DNA of 64,000 nt, from positions 1-64,000 of the forward strand of contig NZ_JAPCKK010000008.1 of the NCBI RefSeq assembly GCF_030705605.1. Reading direction: 5' to 3'. This document shows positions 58,053-64,000 of the stretch, piece by piece; position 1 is the first letter of the stretch, and each line of letters begins with the position of its first letter. A model generated the notes under the pieces. That model was not told where the DNA came from. It searched no databases and saw only the letters and a list, made by a program, of their open reading frames with translations. Source of the DNA: Paenibacillus zeirhizosphaerae (GTDB lineage Bacteria; Bacillota; Bacilli; Paenibacillales; Paenibacillaceae). The translations under genes were made by a program, and so were the position numbers.

Positions 58053-60497
58053 TCAAGATTTTGCAGATACGTTATCTTTTTTGGTGACCTTCAGCCCACC
58101 ATTATCCTCATCGATCAAAAGCGAATCGCCTTTCGTAATGGTGCCTGTCAGCAGCTCCTCTGACAAGCGGTCCTCGATATGCTTCTGGATCGCCCGACGC
58201 AGTGGCCGTGCTCCATAAGCCGGATCGAAGCCTTCCTTGGCCAGGAACGCCTTGGCCTTATCTGTCAGCTCGAAGTCAACATCGTACTCGTTCAGGCGCT
58301 TACGAAGCTCTTCGGACATGAGCGATACGATTTGACCGATATGCTCCTCTTCCAGCGAGTGGAAAACGATAATTTCATCGATCCGGTTGAGGAACTCAGG
58401 ACGGAAGCTCTTCTTGAGCTCATCCATCACTTTGCCCTTCATGTTATCATAATTTGCACCCGCATCAACTACAGCCGTAAATCCGAGCGTAGAATTGCGC
58501 TTGATTGCCTCGGCGCCAACGTTGGATGTCAGAATGATCAACGTATTACGGAAATCTACAACCCGTCCTTTGGAGTCTGTCAGACGTCCGTCTTCCAGCA
58601 CCTGCAGCAGGATGTTGAACACTTCCGGATGCGCTTTTTCAATTTCATCCAGCAGTACGACGGAATATGGCTTGCGGCGTACTTTCTCGGTCAACTGACC
58701 GCCTTCATCGTATCCGACATATCCCGGAGGCGCCCCGACGAGGCGGGACGTGGAATGCTTCTCCATGTACTCGGACATGTCGATCCGGATCACGGCATTC
58801 TCGTCACCGAACATCGCCTCTGCCAATGCACGAGCCAGCTCCGTCTTACCAACCCCTGTAGGTCCGAGGAAGATGAAGGAACCCATCGGGCGCTTCGGAT
58901 CCTTCAGACCGGCGCGTGCCCGGCGGATTGCCCGGCTGACCGCTTTTACAGCCTCATCCTGGCCGATCACGCGTTCATGCAGAAGCTGCTCCATGTTCAG
59001 CAAGCGTTCGGTTTCTTCTTCCTTCAGCTTGCTTACAGGAACGCCGGTCCAAATGGCAACGACCTGTGCGATATCTTCAGGTGTTACTTCGGAGTCCGTA
59101 CGACCCTGTTTCTCTTTCCATTGGTTTCGGGTCATGTCCAGCTCTTCGCGGATCTTCTGTTCCGTATCACGCAGAGCGGCTGCCTTCTCAAATTCCTGGC
59201 TTTGAACCGCAGAATCCTTCTCCTTGCGGATGTCCTCCAGACGGTTTTCCAGCTCCTTCAGATTTGGCGGTACTGTGTAAGAGTTCAGCCTTACTTTGGA
59301 ACCCGCTTCATCGATCAGATCGATCGCTTTGTCAGGCAAGAACCGGTCTGTAATGTAACGATCGGACAGCTTCACAGCCGCTTCAATCGCTTCATCTGTA
59401 ATTTTCACCCTGTGATGCGCTTCATAACGGTCCCGCAAACCATGCAGGATTTGGACCGCTTCTTCCGGAGAAGGCTGATCCACCGTAATCGGCTGGAAGC
59501 GGCGTTCCAGAGCTGCATCTTTCTCGATATATTTGCGGTATTCATCAAGTGTGGTCGCACCGATACATTGAAGCTCACCACGCGCCAGTGCCGGCTTCAG
59601 GATGTTGGAGGCATCAATGGCTCCTTCCGCACCGCCAGCACCAATCAATGTATGCAGCTCGTCAATGAAGAGAACGATGTTACCTGCCTGACGGATCTCA
59701 TCCATAATTTTTTTGAGGCGATCTTCGAATTCACCACGGTATTTAGTCCCTGCTACAACCGAGCCCATGTCAAGCGTCATCACACGTTTATCGCGCAACG
59801 TTTCGGGAATCTCATTAGCAATAATTTTTTGGGCAAGGCCTTCAGCAATCGCCGTTTTACCTACTCCTGGCTCACCAATCAAGACAGGATTGTTCTTGGT
59901 CCGGCGACTCAGCACCTGAATAACCCGCTCAATCTCCTTGCTTCGTCCGATGACCGGATCCAGGTTACTTTCCTTCGCGGAAGCCGTCAAATCACGGGCC
60001 AGACTATCCAAAGTCGGAGTGCTGACATTAGCGGGAGTACCGCTGTTGCTGGACACCGCTTCACTGCTTCCGAGCAGTTGAAGCACTTGCTGACGGGCTT
60101 TATTCAGGCTGATTCCCAGATTGTTCAACACACGGGCGGCCACGCCCTCGCCTTCACGGATCAATCCAAGCAGAATATGTTCAGTCCCTACATAGGTATG
60201 ACCCAATTTACGGGCTTCGTCCATCGAGAGCTCAATCACTTTTTTGGCGCGTGGTGTATAAGCGATGTTCGTAGGCTGTTCCTGACCACGGCCGATCAAC
60301 GTTTCGACTTCGTCCTGAATTTTTTCAAGACCGAGGCCAAGGCCAATCAGTGCCTTAGCTGCAATGCCTTCACCTTCGCGAATCAAACCAAGCAGGATGT
60401 GCTCTGTTCCGATGTTGTTATGTCCCAGGCGCACCGCCTCTTCCTGGGCTAAAGCGAGTACCTTCTGCGCTCGTTCCGTAAATCTTCCGAACATCAT
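58053..60497 (-). CDS. clpC: AAA+ unfoldase ClpC
   Basis: An 814-residue Hsp100 ATPase that feeds ClpP. Two N-terminal repeats (about 1-145) bind adaptors such as MecA and phospho-arginine. Walker A motifs are GEPGVGKT (about 207) and GPTGVGKT (about 550). A UVR-containing middle domain lies near 420-460 and the ClpP-binding loop is in the second AAA module. It is the last gene of the CtsR operon, 49 bp after mcsB. Confidence 0.97.
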   Translation of the reverse strand: MMFGRFTERAQKVLALAQEEAVRLGHNNIGTEHILLGLIREGEGIAAKALIGLGLGLEKIQDEVETLIGRGQEQPTNIAYTPRAKKVIELSMDEARKLGHTYVGTEHILLGLIREGEGVAARVLNNLGISLNKARQQVLQLLGSSEAVSSNSGTPANVSTPTLDSLARDLTASAKESNLDPVIGRSKEIERVIQVLSRRTKNNPVLIGEPGVGKTAIAEGLAQKIIANEIPETLRDKRVMTLDMGSVVAGTKYRGEFEDRLKKIMDEIRQAGNIVLFIDELHTLIGAGGAEGAIDASNILKPALARGELQCIGATTLDEYRKYIEKDAALERRFQPITVDQPSPEEAVQILHGLRDRYEAHHRVKITDEAIEAAVKLSDRYITDRFLPDKAIDLIDEAGSKVRLNSYTVPPNLKELENRLEDIRKEKDSAVQSQEFEKAAALRDTEQKIREELDMTRNQWKEKQGRTDSEVTPEDIAQVVAIWTGVPVSKLKEEETERLLNMEQLLHERVIGQDEAVKAVSRAIRRARAGLKDPKRPMGSFIFLGPTGVGKTELARALAEAMFGDENAVIRIDMSEYMEKHSTSRLVGAPPGYVGYDEGGQLTEKVRRKPYSVVLLDEIEKAHPEVFNILLQVLEDGRLTDSKGRVVDFRNTLIILTSNVGAEAIKRNSTLGFTAVVDAGANYDNMKGKVMDELKKSFRPEFLNRIDEIIVFHSLEEEHIGQIVSLMSEELRKRLNEYDVDFELTDKAKAFLAKEGFDPAYGARPLRRAIQKHIEDRLSEELLTGTITKGDSLLIDEDNGGLKVTKKDNVSAKS

Positions 60498-60546
60498 ATT
60501 TCCTGCACCTCCATATAAAAATAAAATTCTATTTAGTCATCTGATC

Positions 60547-61608
60547 TTAATCGGTAGACAACTGCTCCCGGATCAGCTTTGCCCGGTACATATCACGCTC
60601 ACCGGCATTGAGAACCTCACCGAATTTTTTCTGCAAAAAACCGGGTTGGGTCATTACATTTAATTCATTCAGCACCTGTATGGAGGGATTCTTTAGTATC
60701 CCAAGATCCACACCCAGGCGGATATCCGATAACCGCTGGGCAGCCTCCTTCGATTCCACTACAGCCGCATAGGATAAAATCCCAAAGGATCGCATGATCC
60801 GATCTGTAATCCGCAGCATGGATTCATTCATCAGCCTGGATCTGGCAGCCCGTTCATGCTCGATAATCTGCAGCACAACACCATGCAGGTTCTCGATGAT
60901 CTCCTCCTCGGTTTGTCCCAGCGTGATCTGATTAGAAATCTGAAACAGGTTGCCTATCGCCTCGCTCCCCTCACCATAGATACCGCGCACGGTTAACCCC
61001 ACCTGGGAGACAGCCGTTAAAATGCGGTTAATCTGATGGGTCATCACCAAGGCCGGCAAGTGCATCATCACTGAAGCGCGAAGGCCTGTTCCTACATTCG
61101 TCGGACAGCTTGTCAGATAGCCCCGCTCGTCATCGAACGCATAATCCAAATGCGCCTCAAATGCGTCATCAATGGCGGTAGCATTCTGCCAAGCCTCCTT
61201 CACCTGACATCCCGGGTACAGACATTGTATACGGAGATGGTCTTCTTCGTTGATCATAATGCTGACAGATTCGTCTTCATTAATCAACGCCGCCCCATTG
61301 CGGGACTCAGAAGCCAGATTCGGGCTGATCAAGTGCTTTTCAACCAGCACCTTCTTATCCAGCTCATCAGTATCCGCCATTTTGACGATATGAAATGTGC
61401 CGAATCGTCCCACATCCTCATACCCCAGAACGTCCGTCAGTTTGCTCAACACTTCCTCGGATTGCTGGTTGGTGGCGAGCATCGGAAAAGGCAGATGCTG
61501 CAGGTTACGTGCAATTCTTACCCGGCTGCTTATAACGATCTCGGAGTCTGCAGCATCTGTGCGCATCCAATCGCTAAGCGGTTGTTCCGTAAAGCGGAGA
61601 TCGGGCAT
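60547..61608 (-). CDS. mcsB: Protein arginine kinase McsB
   Basis: A 353-residue phosphagen-kinase-like enzyme that phosphorylates arginine, marking proteins for ClpCP and inactivating CtsR. SSRVRIARNL (27-36) and the active-site TSCPTNVGTGLRASVMMHLP with the conserved Cys are intact. It acts with McsA, whose gene is 30 bp upstream. Confidence 0.96.
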   Translation of the reverse strand: MPDLRFTEQPLSDWMRTDAADSEIVISSRVRIARNLQHLPFPMLATNQQSEEVLSKLTDVLGYEDVGRFGTFHIVKMADTDELDKKVLVEKHLISPNLASESRNGAALINEDESVSIMINEEDHLRIQCLYPGCQVKEAWQNATAIDDAFEAHLDYAFDDERGYLTSCPTNVGTGLRASVMMHLPALVMTHQINRILTAVSQVGLTVRGIYGEGSEAIGNLFQISNQITLGQTEEEIIENLHGVVLQIIEHERAARSRLMNESMLRITDRIMRSFGILSYAAVVESKEAAQRLSDIRLGVDLGILKNPSIQVLNELNVMTQPGFLQKKFGEVLNAGERDMYRAKLIREQLSTD

Positions 61609-61638
61609 AAACGCATCCCTCCTACTCTTAACAAGACT

Positions 61639-62163
61639 TTACTCCTGTGCTATTTCTTTTTCAAGCTCTCGGATCTGGTCCCGAATTTCCGCGGCGGCTT
61701 CAAATTCTTCTGCCCGGATTTTATACTGCAGTTCCTTCTTCAAATCATCGATCCTCCGTCTGACTTTCATCCTGCCACCGCTGCGCACAGGTACTTTACC
61801 TGCGTGAGTGGTACTACCATGGACACGTTTGAACAGCGGATCCAGACGATCGTTAAAATATTTATAACAGGAGCTGCAGCCGAAACGACCTATTTTACTA
61901 AACTGTGAATAAGTCATGCCGCATTCCTCACAGCGGAGTGACTGCGGATTCTGGGTACCAGCCGCTGCACTCTTGCTTGCCGGATCAAAATCGAGCAAAC
62001 CTGACAGCAAACTGTGGATTGAAAACCCGTTAGACATTCCCGGAATAAGCTCCGCTTTTTCCTTTGCACAGGCTTCACATATATGAAATTCGGTCTTCTC
62101 TCCGTTAATAATCTTCGTAAAATGGAGAGTTGCCGGCCTTTTACCACATTCCTGGCACAGCAT
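61639..62163 (-). CDS. mcsA: McsA, activator of the McsB kinase
   Basis: A 174-residue protein with four CxxC zinc pairs (C3/C6, C29/C32, C86/C89 and C104/C107) and a C-terminal UVR motif (about 135-170). McsA activates McsB and senses thiol and metal stress. It is 50 bp after ctsR with GGAGG before the ATG. Confidence 0.95.
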   Translation of the reverse strand: MLCQECGKRPATLHFTKIINGEKTEFHICEACAKEKAELIPGMSNGFSIHSLLSGLLDFDPASKSAAAGTQNPQSLRCEECGMTYSQFSKIGRFGCSSCYKYFNDRLDPLFKRVHGSTTHAGKVPVRSGGRMKVRRRIDDLKKELQYKIRAEEFEAAAEIRDQIRELEKEIAQE

Positions 62164-62213
62164 ACATGTACCTCCTTTACGTCAAAACCTGAATACCTCC
62201 AGGTATCCAAGCT

Positions 62214-62675
62214 CTATTTGGACAAAAGCGCAATCAGCATCGCCTTGAACATTCTTGCCCTCACCTGATCCCGATAAGGAAGCTTCAAAGCAATCGTCTC
62301 CCTGGATACAGCAGCCTTCATCATGGCAGCCTCCCTTTTGTTGAGAAAACCCGCTTCTTCCAGTTGGTAGATCAGACCTTCCGCAGCGGATTGGCTGATC
62401 TCATCTCCTATGCTATGATGAAGATGGGTGTGTAGTACATGATGGGCAGGTAAATCCACACGTTGTATTCGGACATATCCCCCACCGCCCCGTTTGCTTT
62501 CAACAATATATCCTTTTTCCAAGGTGAAACGTGTGCTGATGACATAATTGATTTGGGACGGTACACAGGAAAATCGATCGGCCAGGTCATTACGCTGGAT
62601 CTCCACAACCCCATCTGAACTTTCAATTAAAATGCCTTTTAAATATTGTTCAATAATATCGGAGACATTTCGCAC
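62214..62675 (-). CDS. ctsR: Class III stress repressor CtsR
   Basis: A 153-residue winged-helix repressor of clpC, clpP and its own operon. The DNA-binding N-terminal domain has CVPSQINYVISTRFT and the glycine-rich wing ESKRGGGGYVRI, which senses heat. The start is GTG about 10 nt after GGAGG; no ATG is available in frame nearby. It leads ctsR-mcsA-mcsB-clpC. Confidence 0.96.
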   Translation of the reverse strand: MRNVSDIIEQYLKGILIESSDGVVEIQRNDLADRFSCVPSQINYVISTRFTLEKGYIVESKRGGGGYVRIQRVDLPAHHVLHTHLHHSIGDEISQSAAEGLIYQLEEAGFLNKREAAMMKAAVSRETIALKLPYRDQVRARMFKAMLIALLSK

Positions 62676-62698
62676 ATTTCATCATCCTCCACCGACAA

Positions 62699-62726
62699 AA
62701 ATGTGAAGTTTTTTTCTTCCACATTT
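62699..62726 (-). promoter_or_regulatory. Terminator-like hairpin before ctsR
   Basis: Leftward AAATGTGGAAG (62726-62716) pairs with CTTCACATTT (62708-62699) with one bulged G and a loop of seven A, followed by TTTTTG. It ends just before the ctsR ribosome binding site. The stem is AT-rich and probably weak. Confidence 0.45.
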
Positions 62727-62743
62727 ACAGAATATGCCGTATA

Positions 62744-62909
62744 TTGAACTTAACCAAACCGCAAAGTCACGAATCCGGAGTACGGCGCCCCCGCAGAGTG
62801 GTGATCGCCTGCACTTTTAATCAGCTCTGACAACAGCAATCACGCACGGCTCTTCATTAGTGTGACCTTTGACTCCTTCACTTCATACGTTGAAACTTAA
62901 CCAAACGCA
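62744..62909. repeat. Duplicated 20-bp motif in the ctsR leader
   Basis: TTGAACTTAACCAAACCGCA (62744-62763) and TTGAAACTTAACCAAACGCA (62890-62909) are near-identical direct repeats 146 bp apart. Both lie in the transcribed leader. The region between them has no reading frame I can support. Confidence 0.65.
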
Positions 62910-62944
62910 GATTTGTCGAAGGTCAAAAACCTTAATCAATTGAC

Positions 62945-62961
62945 TTTGACTTTCTTTGACT
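62945..62961 (-). promoter_or_regulatory. CtsR operator
   Basis: Leftward AGTCAAA, 3 nt (GAA), AGTCAAA: an exact match to the CtsR heptad consensus RGTCAAA-NAN-RGTCAAA. It covers the expected transcription start, just downstream of the -10. A lone GGTCAAA on the other strand lies at 62921-62927. Confidence 0.88.
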
Positions 62962-62969
62962 TTGTATTC

Positions 62970-62997
62970 ATTATAGCACACTTTTCTCATTTGCCAA
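62970..62997 (-). promoter_or_regulatory. ctsR operon promoter (sigma-A)
   Basis: Leftward TTGGCA (62992-62997), 16 bp, TATAAT (62970-62975). The leader to the ctsR start is about 285 nt, unusually long. With the operator and repeats this accounts for the 429-bp gap. Confidence 0.75.
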
Positions 62998-63060
62998 GAG
63001 CTCAATTCCATTTTTCACAATATTTCTTTGAATCATTCATCAGCAGCTATTTTTTATTTC

Positions 63061-63094
63061 AAAAAGGACCCTTTTCATCTATAGAAAAGAGTCC
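63061..63094 (-). terminator. Terminator after the acetyltransferase gene
   Basis: Leftward GGACTCTTTTC (63094-63084) and GAAAAGGGTCC (63076-63066) with a 7-nt loop and one mismatch or wobble, then TTTTTGAAAT. Confidence 0.85.
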
Positions 63095-63104
63095 TTGAAT
63101 TATA

Positions 63105-64000
63105 TTAGAAGAAGTCCATCAGGAAGGTTTGAGCGGAAGGGATCACCTTCTCGAGCAAACCCGCTGCTTCTGCGTTGCCCGTAATTCTGTCCCAGCGGAA
63201 TAATTCCTGTGGACGCTTATAACCAATCAGCATGGCCGATAACGTTGTTATGTCACACTGCAGTTGCGCTTCTTCCACGGAAACGTGGAGGGGCTCCAAA
63301 CACCCTTCCCCCAGTGAAGTAACCGAAAGCTTCCATACCCCATCATTCCACGGGGCATGCGTGTCCGTGAGGGCCAATGTGATTTCGATCCCTTGCGTGG
63401 ATGACTGGAACGGATACTGTTGTACAAACGCAGGAACGTCCACCACCCTCCCCATAAAATAAGGAATGGTCTCCTGTTGAATGCGTGGATCGGCTAGCAG
63501 ATAGGGGAGTGAGTCATTCGACGGGATAAAAGTAAAGGTCCCTTTCTCAATCATAGAATCATGATTGGCAAAATAAGTCCACAATCCGCGGTGGGCCTGT
63601 TTACTCAGATAGACAAATTCATCGCAGGAAAGCTCTTTTTTCTGCACTTTGTACAAAACATATCCTTCAGGGGTACCATCTTCAGCATAGTAAACAGCCG
63701 TCTGGGTATCTGCATCAAGTACGCGGTTCTCCCACCATTCCGCGTCTCTTACTAACGTACCATTAAACTTTTTTGCATATTCCTGATACATCTTATTTAA
63801 TTCCGCTGTATCCCGAACATTGCGTTTAATAGTTCCCTCTACAACCATTTTGGGAGGAAACTTATCCACAGGAATCATATACTTCTTATACTCAATAAAG
63901 ATGTCCCACCCAAATTTACGGTAAAAAGGAAAAGAGAACGGATGAAGGAAAGACACGGTTTGCCCATTTGCCCGCATTTGCTCAAGAGAGTGCTTAAGAA
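63105..64000 (-). CDS. Eis-like GNAT acetyltransferase, N-terminus missing
   Basis: The frame is open to the right edge, so the start lies outside the window; about 298 residues remain. The visible N-terminal part (MRANGQTVSFLHPFSFPFYRKFGWDIF) is the end of the first GNAT domain of Eis-like proteins. A second acetyltransferase-like domain follows (about residues 60-180), and a C-terminal sterol-carrier-like domain (about 190-290) ends in FLMDFF. Such proteins acetylate amines, but the substrate cannot be told from sequence. It is codirectional with ctsR but separated by a terminator. Confidence 0.85.
   Translation of the reverse strand, partial: LKHSLEQMRANGQTVSFLHPFSFPFYRKFGWDIFIEYKKYMIPVDKFPPKMVVEGTIKRNVRDTAELNKMYQEYAKKFNGTLVRDAEWWENRVLDADTQTAVYYAEDGTPEGYVLYKVQKKELSCDEFVYLSKQAHRGLWTYFANHDSMIEKGTFTFIPSNDSLPYLLADPRIQQETIPYFMGRVVDVPAFVQQYPFQSSTQGIEITLALTDTHAPWNDGVWKLSVTSLGEGCLEPLHVSVEEAQLQCDITTLSAMLIGYKRPQELFRWDRITGNAEAAGLLEKVIPSAQTFLMDFF

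Noticed and set aside
58179..60452. 757-codon rightward open frame opposite clpC
   Set aside because: It is an exact antisense shadow of clpC, has no ribosome binding site, and its composition (rich in Phe, Cys, Arg and Thr) is typical of reverse-strand reading of a GC-balanced gene.
62676..63104. CIRCE (HrcA) element near ctsR
   Set aside because: No TTAGCACTC-N9-GAGTGCTAA-like repeat is present; the heptad repeat at 62945-62961 fits CtsR instead.

Overview
The window comes from a low-to-mid GC, endospore-forming Firmicute, most likely Paenibacillus or a close relative. I infer this from gene content and order: a sporulation block (pdaB, gerD, cwlD, a SpoIIM-family gene, sigH), ctsR-mcsA-mcsB-clpC, a T-box leader, a CtsR operator, Gram-positive zinc versions of S14, L33 and adenylate kinase, strong GGAGG ribosome binding sites and frequent TTG/GTG starts. 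Nearly everything is transcribed leftward (minus strand). It is one of the most conserved stretches of the Firmicute chromosome, read from its downstream end (left) to its upstream end (right).

Layout, left to right. 1-290: promoters and leader of an rRNA operon whose 16S gene should begin just beyond the left edge. 289-5150: a small conserved hypothetical gene, a SpoIIM-family gene, pdaB, gerD, salA and cwlD. 5219-9191: sulfate activation/reduction genes (sat, cysH) and a divergent malic enzyme gene, placed between the spore block and the ribosomal block. 9516-13281: rpsI, rplM, truA, then a 590-bp gene-free, hairpin-rich gap, then rplQ and rpoA. 13418-27249: the alpha, spc and S10 ribosomal operons including secY, adk, map and infA. 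27553-32301: str operon (tuf, fusA, rpsG, rpsL, L7Ae-like). 32511-44266: rpoC, rpoB, a methyltransferase, rplL, rplJ, rplA, rplK, nusG, secE, rpmG. 44585-48585: sigH, rae1, rlmB, mrnC, cysS. 48719-55166: cysE (T-box), gltX, ispF, ispD, a PIN/TRAM membrane protein, one lone rightward gene, pssA. 55333-62675: disA, radA, clpC, mcsB, mcsA, ctsR. 63105-64000: an acetyltransferase gene cut by the right edge.

Functionally the window is a growth and translation core (transcription, ribosome, protein export, tRNA charging, rRNA methylation, RNA decay), joined to stress proteolysis (CtsR regulon), DNA integrity signalling (DisA/RadA) and spore formation. Sulfur appears twice: sat-cysH makes sulfite, and cysE-cysS is controlled by a T-box with a likely Cys (UGC) specifier.

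I saw no insertion sequence, prophage, CRISPR array, toxin system or tRNA gene. I did not find a new multi-gene system. The less explained content is non-coding: three hairpins of identical architecture with compensating base changes between truA and rplQ; a terminator whose 3' arm contains the cwlD ribosome binding site; palindromes in front of rpmG-secE-nusG and rpoB; a duplicated 20-bp motif in the long ctsR leader; and several structured leaders. Promoter and hairpin calls were read by eye and have not been computed or tested.
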